In this document: in pieces, positions 32,958-42,300 of the stretch | Numbering within the stretch: position 1 is the first letter of the stretch | Layout: every line of letters begins with the position of its first letter | Source: an uncultured Bacteroidia bacterium | Lineage (GTDB): Bacteria; Bacteroidota; Bacteroidia; Bacteroidales; F082 | NCBI GenBank assembly: GCA_902785755.1 | Contig: CACZZO010000009.1 | Span: 62,001 to 126,000, forward strand | Length of the DNA stretch: 64,000 nucleotides | Reading direction: 5' to 3' | Notes under the pieces: generated by a model | Database searches by the model: none | Told to the model about the DNA's origin: nothing | What the model saw: only the letters and a program-made list of their open reading frames with translations | Made by a program: the position numbers and the translations under genes

Positions 32958-33794
32958 TTAACGGTTTTCAAAACTATATCCCAAGCCAATCTTGCCTTCA
33001 AAAATTTTGAAGTTAGTCGTCACGGCATCCAAGGAGAGGACAAAACCACCAAAGTTGAACATCATACCCGCCGACAAATCCACACCCACGGCGGAATAGC
33101 CACAATTGCGCACCCAACGGTCGTCCAAGGTTTTCCACGACAGGGAACGGTTGCCAAAGCCCACGCCCGCCTTTAGGTACATCATATCATTCAAGCGCAT
33201 CACGCCGCCACCCATGATAGAGAGCACGGTCTTGGCGTACTCGTCTTTGTAGAAAGGCAAATCCTCACCCACAAAGCCATTGGCATCGCTGTCGGCTGCG
33301 GGAGCTAAACCTGCAAAATGGAATCCGCTCATCACCGAAGCGAACCAGCCAAACTTCTGCACCTGCCCAAAAGTAAAGCCTACGGAAGGATTCTCGGTGT
33401 TGGTGTAGGCACCATTCAAAGTAGCAAAAGTGATTTTGGGAATGCGTTTTACCTTGGGGGCTTGCGTTTGCGCTTCTTTGGTCACAAACTTAAAGCGGAT
33501 TAAAGGATAGTCACCATAGCCTAAATCATTGAAAGCCTGCCAACGGATGGTGTGGTTCTTGCCTTTCGGTACAACTCGGTTCACGTAACCTGTCACCTTC
33601 ATCGTGTCGGTGTAGGTTTGTCCATCATTGATGGAGACGAACAAACGCACATCGGAACGCAAGTTCAAGTCGTATGTGATGGTCACCATCTTGTCATTCT
33701 GCACGGCGCGGATGTTGGTCACATTGTCTTGCTGCGCTATGGCCATTTGCGAAACTACAAGAATGCCCAATAATATTATGGTGTACTTCTTCAT
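32958..33794 (-). CDS. Exported protein with outer-membrane barrel-like C-terminus
   Basis: 278 residues with signal MKKYTIILLGILVVSQMAIAQQ. An N-terminal Ig-like domain (VTNIRAVQNDKMVTITYDLN ... IRWQAFNDLGYGDYPLIRFKF) precedes a ~160-residue region of alternating hydrophobic strands ending FEGKIGLGYSFENR, like a small outer-membrane barrel with aromatic C-terminal strands. It may anchor the partner proteins. Its ATG overlaps the stop of the upstream gene (33791-33794). Confidence 0.7.
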   Translation of the reverse strand: MKKYTIILLGILVVSQMAIAQQDNVTNIRAVQNDKMVTITYDLNLRSDVRLFVSINDGQTYTDTMKVTGYVNRVVPKGKNHTIRWQAFNDLGYGDYPLIRFKFVTKEAQTQAPKVKRIPKITFATLNGAYTNTENPSVGFTFGQVQKFGWFASVMSGFHFAGLAPAADSDANGFVGEDLPFYKDEYAKTVLSIMGGGVMRLNDMMYLKAGVGFGNRSLSWKTLDDRWVRNCGYSAVGVDLSAGMMFNFGGFVLSLDAVTTNFKIFEGKIGLGYSFENR

Positions 33795-34579
33795 GGCTTC
33801 TCGGTTTTTTCAGGTTCAACATCAGAGAAGGCTCCGCGAATGGTCATTTCCACTGAAACGCGACGGTAGCCTCCACCTTTTTCCTTGTTCTCAACAGCAA
33901 ACTCTTGAAAAGTATTCTCCGTATGCTTCAATGATTCCACTTGGGTCTTCAGGAAGTCTTCCACACCTTGCGTACGAAGAAAAGCTAACTGGCCGTTGGT
34001 GGTCACGCCAGTTTTCTGCGTCACGCTCATGCTGTAAGGCTCGCCGTTCAAGGTGATGGGCTTGTCGGTAAAGTCGCCGTACTCGCCCTTGTAGGCAATT
34101 CTTGAACGGATAGGATTGCCGTCGGTGGCTCCCGTAATCTTCACATCTACCTTCGTACCTTCCTTCAAGTACTCGGCAAGATCGTTTTCCATCTTGCTTT
34201 TCAGGAAGTTGCACATCAGCATACAAGCGTTGGAGTTTTGGATGGTGTATTTACCAAGAGCGTAGTCGTCTGCCTCTTCCGAAAGGCTGAGGGTTTCGTA
34301 GGCCACCGAAACAATCAAGTCGGGCGGCTGCACATCAGTCAGCACCTCGACTTTCACATTGTCCGAAACGCGCTGACCCTCAGCAAGATTGGCTTTCATG
34401 GCCTCCAATTCCTCTTGCCAGTTGCGTTGGCGTTCCTCGTTGTCCTTCTGGATTTGTTCCTTGGTCTGCTCCTTTTTCAGGTATCGGTAATGGAACCGTT
34501 CCGACACCGTTTCCGCCTCCTGCCCGAAACTCATTGCGGACAGGGAAATCAGGATTGTTGCAAGTAGAAACTTCTTCAT
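33791..34579 (-). CDS. Exported protein with OmpA-like segment
   Basis: 262 residues from ATG 34579, which starts a clean signal peptide (MKKFLLATILISLSAMSFGQ). The in-frame ATG at 34612 would add an unlikely asparagine-rich lead. A coiled segment (EQIQKDNEERQRNWQEELEAMKANL) precedes a domain with LKEGTKVDVKITGATDGNPI and LAFLRTQGVEDFLKTQV, which matches the strand-helix pattern of OmpA-type peptidoglycan-binding domains in part. It is first in a three-gene operon and preceded by structured RNA 2. Confidence 0.7.
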   Translation of the reverse strand: MKKFLLATILISLSAMSFGQEAETVSERFHYRYLKKEQTKEQIQKDNEERQRNWQEELEAMKANLAEGQRVSDNVKVEVLTDVQPPDLIVSVAYETLSLSEEADDYALGKYTIQNSNACMLMCNFLKSKMENDLAEYLKEGTKVDVKITGATDGNPIRSRIAYKGEYGDFTDKPITLNGEPYSMSVTQKTGVTTNGQLAFLRTQGVEDFLKTQVESLKHTENTFQEFAVENKEKGGGYRRVSVEMTIRGAFSDVEPEKTEKP

Positions 34580-34616
34580 ATTGTATTGATTAAATTGATT
34601 ATTGTCGTTCATTCAT

Positions 34617-34857
34617 GCAAGCATAAAAAAAGCGTGAAACTCGACTGTTTCCCGCTATCCAAGGTATTTGGCGCACCTGTCTCACTCGTGAAATAGTCCA
34701 GCCCACGCCTCGCGTGAGCACATTGACTAAATCTTAGTGAGTACTTCATCTGTAAATCGCCAAATTTCTGGATAGAAGTATTTTCGTCTCTATGCTTGCT
34801 TATCTATTAAAGTTTACCTGTCGTTTCTTTATGTTTAGTTCAACAATGCGTTAATTA
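34617..34857 (-). ncRNA. Predicted structured RNA 2 with terminator (6S-like or leader RNA)
   Basis: On the minus strand the segment 34775-34655 folds as a rod: CTATCCAGAAATTTGGCG pairs with CGCCAAATACCTTGGATAG, then CTCACT/AGTGAG, TAGTC/GACTA and an apical GCTCACGC/GCGTGGGC hairpin. A second hairpin, GCGGGAAAC/GTTTCACGC (34655-34632), followed by seven U looks like a terminator. Past the U tract, TATGCTTGC (34625-34617) can pair perfectly with GCAAGCATA (34799-34791), giving a closing stem over 183 nt. It is either an independent RNA or an attenuating leader for the operon at 34579. Confidence 0.55.
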
Positions 34858-34863
34858 TCGCCG

Positions 34864-34871
34864 CAAATATA
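34864..34871 (-). promoter_or_regulatory. Promoter -7 element for structured RNA 2
   Basis: The minus strand reads TATATTTG followed by CGGC, identical over 12 bases with the promoter of structured RNA 1 at 15304-15297. The start point would lie near 34857. Confidence 0.6.
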
Positions 34872-34906
34872 AAGATATTTTGTTTGAAAACACGAAGTGC
34901 CACTAA

Positions 34907-35590
34907 TTATTTTCTCAAAAACCACTCCACCACCCTATTAAATGCCTCATAATTCTTGTTGGCAATGAAATGGTCACCTTCGATGATGTTCAGTTGGGCA
35001 TCGGGCAAACTTTTGTAAATGAGCCTCGTATGCGACTCCTTAATCATGTCTTTCTTGCCTGCGATGACCAACACGGGGATGGTCAGGCGGGCAAGTTCGG
35101 AGGGGTCGATGTGCGGCTCGTTCACCATCAGGCCGAGGAGTTCGGCGTTTTGTTTGGCTTTCACGGATTTCTTTGAAAACATTTTTGCAATGCGGTAGCC
35201 GATTTCGATGGGCCATTGGTACAAAGGCTTCACGCCACTTGGGAAGAGGTTTGCACCGTTAAGAATCAGTTTTTCAATCCGTTCCGGGTGTTTCAGGGCA
35301 AAGGTCAAAGCGATGTTGCCGCCGTCAGAAAAACCCAAAATGTTGGCTTTGGTGATGCCTTTCGCGTCCATAAAGCCATACAAATCCTCGGCAAACTGCT
35401 TGATGGTGAAAGGTTTTTCGCCTCTCGGCGATTTCCCGTGACCGCGTGTGTCAATGGCGATGACGCGATAATCCTTTGAGAAACAAGGGATTTGATGCTC
35501 AAAATAGTCGCAACTCTCGCCGTTGCCGTGGAGGAGAATGAGCGGTTGGCCTTGGCCTTGTTCGATGTAGTGAAGTTGAATGTCTGTCAT
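34907..35590 (-). CDS. Alpha/beta-hydrolase
   Basis: A 227-residue alpha/beta-hydrolase with ILLHGNGESCDYF (oxyanion loop), the nucleophile elbow ILGFSDGGNIAL (Ser near 93), an acidic residue in VIAGKKDMI and the histidine in EGDHFIANKN. The Ser-Asp-His triad is complete. It has no signal peptide; the substrate is unknown. It is the fourth and last gene of the operon led by the AbiE pair, with its ATG overlapping the alkD-like stop by 4 bp. Confidence 0.85.
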   Translation of the reverse strand: MTDIQLHYIEQGQGQPLILLHGNGESCDYFEHQIPCFSKDYRVIAIDTRGHGKSPRGEKPFTIKQFAEDLYGFMDAKGITKANILGFSDGGNIALTFALKHPERIEKLILNGANLFPSGVKPLYQWPIEIGYRIAKMFSKKSVKAKQNAELLGLMVNEPHIDPSELARLTIPVLVIAGKKDMIKESHTRLIYKSLPDAQLNIIEGDHFIANKNYEAFNRVVEWFLRK

Positions 35591-36306
35591 GGATTCAGGA
35601 AATGTTGGCGTTCTTCGTCCGAAAATTTCTCAATCGCATAGCGGAGCATAGTGCGTGGCATAGCTATGTATCGCGTTGAAAGCCAGTCTTTCAGGCGTTG
35701 TTCGTCGCGTTTTCCTGCTTCGCGCAGCAGCCAACCGACGGCTTTCTGTAAAAGGTCGTGCAAAGGCTTCGGTTTGGTCAAGAAAATGTCCGCAATGGCG
35801 TAAGTATCATCCATTTGCCCGTGGCGGATGAATTGCATCGTGCTCACCATCCCGATGCGCTGTTCCCAAATCGTCTTGCCGTCGCGGGCGAGATCGTAAA
35901 GCAGGGTTCTGTCTTTGTCCAAAAGCCAAGTGCCGAGCAGTTCATAGCATGACAAATCGACCAAATCCCAGTTGTTAATAAACTCAGTATGTGACAGATA
36001 AAAATCAATGCATTGTTGCTGCAAAGCATTGTCTTTCTTGGCGTGCTTGAAGATTTGCACCAAACTGAGCAGGGCGGCCAAGCGCATTTCGTGGTACTCG
36101 GAACGGATGCAGGTTTCCAAGTCCTCAAATGAAGTCTCTTTCCAACATTCCTTCACCACCTCGCGGGTCACGGGCACTTTGATTCCAAGGAACTTGTCGC
36201 CCTCGCCGTATTGCCCTTTTCCCGTCTTGAAAAAGCGGGAGAGGCCTGAGACTTGGGCGGGGTCTTGGTGGGCAATGATTTCAGTATATAATTTATTGTA
36301 TTTCAT
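35587..36306 (-). CDS. DNA alkylation repair protein, AlkD-like
   Basis: A 239-residue all-helical HEAT-like protein with family features: GEGDKFLGIKVPVTREVVKECW, EYHEMRLAALLSLVQIFKHAK, INNWDLVDLSCYELLGTWL, and RMPRTMLRYAIEKF-like PRTMLRYAIEKFSDEERQ. AlkD enzymes excise 3-methyl and 7-methyl purines. It starts 2 bp after the AbiEii stop and overlaps the next gene by 4 bp, so it is translated from the toxin-antitoxin transcript. Confidence 0.85.
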   Translation of the reverse strand: MKYNKLYTEIIAHQDPAQVSGLSRFFKTGKGQYGEGDKFLGIKVPVTREVVKECWKETSFEDLETCIRSEYHEMRLAALLSLVQIFKHAKKDNALQQQCIDFYLSHTEFINNWDLVDLSCYELLGTWLLDKDRTLLYDLARDGKTIWEQRIGMVSTMQFIRHGQMDDTYAIADIFLTKPKPLHDLLQKAVGWLLREAGKRDEQRLKDWLSTRYIAMPRTMLRYAIEKFSDEERQHFLNP

Positions 36307-36308
36307 AG

Positions 36309-37130
36309 TTATACAAACTTAATCCTATCGGCCAACTGGAGGAAATAGTCGTTGCTCCAGATGTCGAGTTCGTGGGGATTGTCAATAAAGCCCAGCACAT
36401 CCGCCTTGACCATTTCGATATTGCCTGTCGTCAATCTTTCACGCAGTTGTTCCATAAAAGTTTCCCTGTCGATTTCATCGCCGCTAAACTCCTTTATTCT
36501 TGCCTGTAGATGGTTGAAATCCAACGGGATGCCATTGCGAACATACCACTCAAAATCGTACCAGTCGCGACCCTTGATGCGCCTTTGCCATGCGCGATAC
36601 ACCAAGGCATGCATTTTGCCAGCATACAGGTCGGGCAAGGTGAAACAACGAACCATAAAGGAATAGGGTTGGAGCAACATCTTTTGCTCGGTTTCGAACT
36701 GCAAAGGCGGGTCGGTGTCAAGTTCAATCTTGATTTTGACGGTTTTTTTGGTTTGGAACTTAATCTCGTAAGTCTCAGTGTTTTCCTTCAAAAACGCCGA
36801 TTCCACCCTGCCTAATACTTTTTTGTCCTTTTTGGTAATGGTCACACTAAGTCCAGCCATCTGAAACTCTCTTTCGATGGCTTGGAAATAATTCTCCAAA
36901 TGGATGTCATCGCGCTTCTCTATCAACGAAAAATCCATGTCTTCGGAAAAGCGCGGCAAATCGTGGAAAATGCGCAAGCAAGTGCCACCATAAAAAGCCG
37001 CATGGTCGAAAAAACCACCCCGATGCAATCCCGCCAAGGCTATCTGTTGCATCACCTCGTGAGCCGCATTTGGTGTCGCGGCTTCGTGCTTTTCCCCATA
37101 TTGGGCAAGCATCTTCTCGTAAATCGTCAT
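36309..37130 (-). CDS. AbiEii-like nucleotidyltransferase toxin
   Basis: A 273-residue protein of the nucleotidyltransferase AbiEii/AbiGii family. The catalytic strand motif is AAFYGGTCLRIFHDLPRFSEDMDFSLIEK (GG-x-S/T-x-R, D-x-D form), followed by VKIKIELDTDPPLQFETE. In type IV AbiE systems the toxin transfers nucleotides to tRNA or other targets and gives phage abortive infection. Its ATG overlaps the AbiEi stop by 4 bp (37127-37130). Confidence 0.85.
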   Translation of the reverse strand: MTIYEKMLAQYGEKHEAATPNAAHEVMQQIALAGLHRGGFFDHAAFYGGTCLRIFHDLPRFSEDMDFSLIEKRDDIHLENYFQAIEREFQMAGLSVTITKKDKKVLGRVESAFLKENTETYEIKFQTKKTVKIKIELDTDPPLQFETEQKMLLQPYSFMVRCFTLPDLYAGKMHALVYRAWQRRIKGRDWYDFEWYVRNGIPLDFNHLQARIKEFSGDEIDRETFMEQLRERLTTGNIEMVKADVLGFIDNPHELDIWSNDYFLQLADRIKFV

Positions 37131-37756
37131 CGCTCAATGATTTTTATTAAATTGTTCAATATCAACTTCTTGTTTCCCTTCTCGGCACACTCTCTGATGA
37201 TTTCCACATCGAAATCCTTGAGTTCGTCCATGTCGAAGCGGATGTCTTCCTCCAAATACCGCATCAACCCCTTGACCGACCTTGCGGGAAGGTAACTGTC
37301 GTACAGAATCAGGTCACACAAAGCCTTCTCGGGAGAGGCCATGAGATAAGAAACGCCGTCGTCCGTGACCATTCTTATCCCAATGGGAAAATACTCGGTA
37401 CCCACCTTGTAATAATCAAAGAATCCCAAAGGAGTTTCAAAAGTTTTTGACGGTTGTGAGGTGACCGAAGTCATCCGAAAAACCTTTTCGGGAATGAGTC
37501 CGTACCATCGCAAAGCCCAATGCAGCGAAACATACGAAGGCCCATAAATATGATTGGCACACAACGGCACGTTGATAGTCTTGCCGCTCAATTCAGGATT
37601 GACCACATACAGGTCGCGTCGCAGCCGAATGAGTTCGCCTGACTTTTCCAAAGCTCGAACCTTCTTTTTCGTCTCTTTCAAGCCGCCATAGCAAGCCGCC
37701 AACAGATTGCTCGTGACGGGAATATTTCCATATTGCAACAAAGGATTCTTGGTCAT
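37127..37756 (-). CDS. AbiEi-like antitoxin, transcriptional regulator
   Basis: A 209-residue protein with a winged-helix N-terminus (YGNIPVTSNLLAACYGGLKETKKKVRALEKSGELIRLRRDLYVV). An AbiEi-type C-terminal domain follows (YVSLHWALRWYGLIPEKVFRMTSVT ... YLMASPEKALCDLILYD). It represses the operon and neutralises the toxin in characterised systems. The -7 box TATTTTTG at 37784-37777 lies about 21 nt before its ATG. Confidence 0.82.
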   Translation of the reverse strand: MTKNPLLQYGNIPVTSNLLAACYGGLKETKKKVRALEKSGELIRLRRDLYVVNPELSGKTINVPLCANHIYGPSYVSLHWALRWYGLIPEKVFRMTSVTSQPSKTFETPLGFFDYYKVGTEYFPIGIRMVTDDGVSYLMASPEKALCDLILYDSYLPARSVKGLMRYLEEDIRFDMDELKDFDVEIIRECAEKGNKKLILNNLIKIIER

Positions 37757-37776
37757 GTCTTCCCCTTAATCGGCGA

Positions 37777-37784
37777 CAAAAATA
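37777..37784 (-). promoter_or_regulatory. Promoter -7 element of the AbiE operon
   Basis: The minus strand reads TATTTTTG followed by TCGCCG. It drives the four-gene run AbiEi, AbiEii, AlkD-like, hydrolase; I see no second promoter inside the run. Confidence 0.6.
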
Positions 37785-37843
37785 CAAAAAATCCAATAGA
37801 AAAGGCAAAAAAACTTCCTTTTCTATGCAATTTTTGGCAGTTT

Positions 37844-38953
37844 TCAGCGATTTTTCTTCTCTCCAAACACACACCACCTAACAAACGGAATCCGCCTCAA
37901 AATTTCATAAATCGCGGGCGAAAGCAGCATCACGGCGAAGAAAAGAATGGCGTACATCATCCACGGGGCCAGCGAAGTATGCACTTTCATCATATAGCCC
38001 AACGAGGCAATCACTAAATAATGAACGATATAGATGCCGTAACTGGAGCGTGTCATATAGCCGGCAAAGGCACTCGTGCAGTCAAATTTTGCCTTGAACC
38101 AGCCCATCATCGCGAGGCACATCAACCAACCGTAAAGGCAATTGAGCGGACTGCCCAAATATTGCGGCGAAGTGTTGTCCTGCCCGAAAGTGGTGACAAT
38201 CAGCACCGTGCCTGCAACGACGGCACAAGCCATCAGCGGTATCCAAGCCTTTTCTAATTTCTCTTGAACCTCGTCGTGGGCAAACACGAAATAGCCCAAC
38301 AGGAAGGGAACCAAGTAGAAAAACGGCTTATACAAATTCAAAAGACCGTCCAACGACTCAGGACGGGGATTTTTGATGAGGGTTTGCTCACCGATCCAAA
38401 ACAACACGCCTAATAGGATGATAACCACATAATTGGCTTTGCCACAAATGGTATAAAACCAATCTTTGCGGTCGATGGCACGAATGAGCAACAGCATCAA
38501 ACACAGCAGCCAAAGCACCTGAACAAACCACAGCGGGCCGGTGCCACTAATAGCCATCATCATATATTTTGCTATGGCGGGCATACCATCGAACACGCCT
38601 TGACGAGCGGCCACTACGGTGTTGAAATAGCCGACCATCCATTGGAACACGAAAAGCCCTATCGTGCCCGGCACCAACAGTTTACGGGTGCGTGCCTTGA
38701 ACCACTCCTTGGCCGATTGCCTTTGCAAGGCATAACGCGAGCCGATGCCCGCCAAAATGAACAGCAGCGGCATAAAAAACGGATAGAGAATATACATCAC
38801 AACATCCTGATACTGATGGTATTCAGGATAATCACCGAAACCGCCGATGCCGCCAAACACGCCCTTGTTGTTGTAGAAATAAATGACGTGGTAAAACAGC
38901 ACCAAAAGCACTGTAGCCCAGCGCAAATTGTCAATCCAATGCTTGCGTTCCAT
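37844..38953 (-). CDS. Acyltransferase family 3 membrane protein
   Basis: A 369-residue integral membrane protein with about ten hydrophobic helices, starting RKHWIDNLRWATVLLVLFYHVIYF, where DNLRW and the following histidine are the family signature. YGIYIVHYLVI near the end is also typical. These enzymes O-acylate surface sugars such as capsule, LPS or glucans. The acceptor is unknown. It starts 2 bp after the AbrB-type gene stops. Confidence 0.88.
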   Translation of the reverse strand: MERKHWIDNLRWATVLLVLFYHVIYFYNNKGVFGGIGGFGDYPEYHQYQDVVMYILYPFFMPLLFILAGIGSRYALQRQSAKEWFKARTRKLLVPGTIGLFVFQWMVGYFNTVVAARQGVFDGMPAIAKYMMMAISGTGPLWFVQVLWLLCLMLLLIRAIDRKDWFYTICGKANYVVIILLGVLFWIGEQTLIKNPRPESLDGLLNLYKPFFYLVPFLLGYFVFAHDEVQEKLEKAWIPLMACAVVAGTVLIVTTFGQDNTSPQYLGSPLNCLYGWLMCLAMMGWFKAKFDCTSAFAGYMTRSSYGIYIVHYLVIASLGYMMKVHTSLAPWMMYAILFFAVMLLSPAIYEILRRIPFVRWCVFGEKKNR

Positions 38954-38955
38954 GG

Positions 38956-39159
38956 TCAGTTTCCTCCTAACATTTCATCGATTTTGTCCTGAAAAACCTC
39001 GGTTTTCAAAACGGCCATGCCTTTTGAATCGCCAAGCACCAAAAGACTGTCGCCAGCCTTGATTCCGTAAACCTCGCGGGCCTCTTTGGGGATGACGATT
39101 TGTCCGCGCTCGCCCATTTTCACCACGCCGAAAATGTACTTTCCATTGTCTTCTACCAT
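38956..39159 (-). CDS. AbrB/MazE/SpoVT-type DNA-binding protein
   Basis: 67 residues from ATG 39159. The swapped-hairpin motif GVVKMGERGQIVIPKEAREVYGIKAGDSLLVLGD is complete. It is likely a dimeric repressor of its own operon, including the acyltransferase gene. The -7 box at 39212-39205 (TACTTTTG) puts the transcript start near 39198. That leaves a normal leader for 39159 and almost none for the alternative ATG at 39195. Confidence 0.82.
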   Translation of the reverse strand: MVEDNGKYIFGVVKMGERGQIVIPKEAREVYGIKAGDSLLVLGDSKGMAVLKTEVFQDKIDEMLGGN

Positions 39160-39204
39160 GATGATTTGATTTTTGTGATTAGTATGATTTTTCATATTTT
39201 GCTG

Positions 39205-39212
39205 CAAAAGTA
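39205..39212 (-). promoter_or_regulatory. Promoter -7 element of the AbrB-acyltransferase operon
   Basis: The minus strand reads TACTTTTG followed by CAGC, in the standard position for the gene start at 39159. Confidence 0.6.
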
Positions 39213-39298
39213 TGATTAATTTCCGAAACTTGTACCTTATCTTTCAAAAAAAAATCATTTTCAACTCCATTAATCACCCTAAACTTGATTGTTTTTCC

Positions 39299-39306
39299 TA
39301 TTTTTG
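39299..39306 (+). promoter_or_regulatory. Promoter -7 element of the gingipain-like gene
   Basis: TATTTTTG followed by CGCTC, with a TTGATTGTTTT stretch about 14-20 nt upstream. The ATG at 39340 is 33 nt downstream. Confidence 0.65.
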
Positions 39307-39339
39307 CGCTCAAATTACACCAAAATTAATTAGTTCAAA

Positions 39340-42300
39340 ATGAAAAAACTATCCCTTCTCCTTGTTTTGGCCATGTGTACAATGTTTGCCGTGGCCCAGA
39401 ATGGCCGCATCGACTTGCGCCACGAAACAAAGGCTGAAATCACGCACAGCGACTTCTCTACGCTCCGCGCCACTTTCAGCTACGGCTCCATCGAGAGCAT
39501 CGAAATTGCCACCCAAAGGGGCACTTTCTCTGAAATCGCCATCGAAGGCACCTACGCCTCGGGCGAAATCGGCACGCCTGAACTGCCTGCCTCGCACCAA
39601 CTGTTGGCCGTGCCTTTCGGGGCAACGCCACAGGTGAATGTAATCAGTTACACGACAACAGATTACCGTCTTTCCGACTATGGCATCGGCACCCTCATCC
39701 CGCATCAGCCCTCTGTCCGCAAGGACCAGAATTTGGACGAGGTTGAGTTTGTCTACAATGCCGCAGCCTACCAAACCCGCAGCCTCGCCACCATGCCCGA
39801 AGCCACGATTGAGGTGCAAGGCACCATGCGCGGCATTCGCATCGGCTCGTTGGTCATCAATCCAGTGAGTTACAATCCCGCTGCCAACACCTTGCGCGTG
39901 TTCAACGACATCGAGGTGGAAATCAATTTTGTGGGTGCCGACCGCGCTGAAACCGAGCGCATGTTGTTGAACACCTACAGCCCTTATTTCGACATCGTCT
40001 ACAAGCAGATGTTCAACTACCGCCAAATCATGGACGTGTACGACGACCACCCGGACCTGATGGCCTATCCCGTCCACATGATTGTCATCACGCCCGAAAA
40101 CTACATTTCAGCCTTGCAGCCTTGGATCAATTGGAAAATCCAAAAAGGCTTCGACGTGAATGTGGTGACCACGGCGCAGGCCGGCGGCAACTATAACGCC
40201 ATCCAGTCATACGTGCAGAACCTTTACAATACCGGCGTCAGTCAAGGCGCAACACCGACTTTCGTGATCCTTGTGGGCGACACAGGCCAAGTCCCTGGAA
40301 AAACCAGCGGCAACGCCACCCAAAAAGTGACCGACTTGTACTATGGCTCTATCGACAACGACTATTTCCCCGACATGTTCTACAGCCGCATGTCAGCCGA
40401 AAACACCAACCAAGTGACGGCCATCGTCAACAAGATTTTGCAATACGAGCAATACACCATGCCCGACCCGAGCTACCTCAGCAATGTGACCCTTATCGCC
40501 GGTTGGGACAGTTATTGGAACCCGCGCATCGGCCAACCCACCATCAATTACGCCACCACCTATTATTATAATACGGCCCACGGCTTCACCACCGTGAACG
40601 CCCACCTCAACCAAAGCCAATATCCGGGCTGCTACAACGCCCTCAGCACGGGTGTGGGTTTCGTCAACTATACGGCTCATGGCGAAGAGACCAGTTGGTC
40701 CGACCCGTATTTTTCGGTTTCCAACGTGAACGCCCTGACCAATACCAACAAATATTTCTTGGCTATGGGCAACTGCTGCCTGACGGGCAATTTCGGCTAC
40801 AGCCAGCCTTGCTTCGGCGAGGCCATGCTCCGTGGCGAAAACAAGGCCGCCTACAGCTACATCGGCTCGTGCCCCGTAACCTATTGGTATGAAGACTATT
40901 ACTTCGGCGTGGGTGCCACAACGGTAATGAACCAAACCCCGACCCAACAAAATACGGCAACAGGCGTTTACGACGGCATTTGGATGGACGAAACCTATAA
41001 CACTGTTTCTTCCATCACCTTCCTCGGCAACCTCGCCGTGTGTTATGCCCATGCCGGCAACTACCAGACCAGCACCACTCCGCTTTATTATTGGCAAGCT
41101 TACCACGTGCTCGGCGACGGCTCCATCATGCCTTACCGCGTGAATCCTACGCCCAACAACGTGAGCCACGCCTCTTCCATTCCTTCGGGTTCGAGCAACT
41201 TTGCTGTTAATGCCCAAGCAGGCTCGTATGTGGGCATTTCGCAAAACAATGTGCTGAAAGGCGCGGCTTTGGTGCCCGCTTCGGGTTCGGTCAATGTGCC
41301 GGTCAGTGGAATCACTTCGGGGCAACCGGTGAAAATTGTTGTCACCAAGCCTCAACGCCAGCCCTACATGCAAGACATCACCGTAGGAGGTGGCGGCGGC
41401 ACCACTTATAACATCACCGTTTCGGCCAACCCGACCAACGGAGGTACCGTTGCAGGTGGCGGCACCTACAACCAAGGCCAATCCTGCACCGTGACGGCCA
41501 CGGCCAACAGCGGCTACACCTTCAACAACTGGACGGAAAACGGCAACGTGGTTTCAACCCAAGCCAACTACACCTTCAACGTCAACAGCAACCGCACTTT
41601 GGTGGCCAACTTCACCGCACAGACGCAGCAATACAACATCACCGTTTCGGCCAACCCAACCAACGGCGGCACCGTCACAGGCGGAGGTTCCTACAACCAA
41701 GGCGCAAGTTGCACCGTTTCGGCCACGGCCAACAGCGGCTACACCTTCAACAACTGGACGGAAAACGGCAATGTGGTTTCATCGCAAGCCAATTACACCT
41801 TCACAGTGAACGGCAACCGCACTTTGGTGGCCAACTTCACCGCGCAGCCTCAGAACTACACCATCAGCGTTTCGGCCAATCCCGCCGAGAGCGGCACCGT
41901 TACGGGTGGCGGCAGTTACCAGCAGGGACAGACCTGCACCGTTCATGCCACGCCTGCCACGGGCTACAACTTCGTGAGATGGACGGAAAACGGCTCCTCG
42001 GTTTCCACCAACCCGAATTACTCTTTCACCGTTACGGGCAATCGCACTTTGGTGGCCCAATTTGAAGGCCAGAGTTATTACATCGCCACCAACTCCAACC
42101 CGAGCAACGGTGGTACCACATCTGGCAACGGCCTCTATACCCACGGACAGCAATGCACCATAACCGCCACGCCAGCAGAGGGTTATGCCTTTGAGAAGTG
42201 GACTGAAGGCGGTTCGCAAGTCTCAACGGATGCGAGTTACACCTTTACCGTCACGAGCGGCCACAACTTTGTTGCCAACTTCACCGTGCAGACCTTTGAA

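Noticed and set aside
40393-41481. 362-codon minus-strand frame opposite the gingipain-like gene
   Set aside because: It mirrors codon bias of the real gene and shows no domain; the plus strand has the catalytic motifs and promoter.
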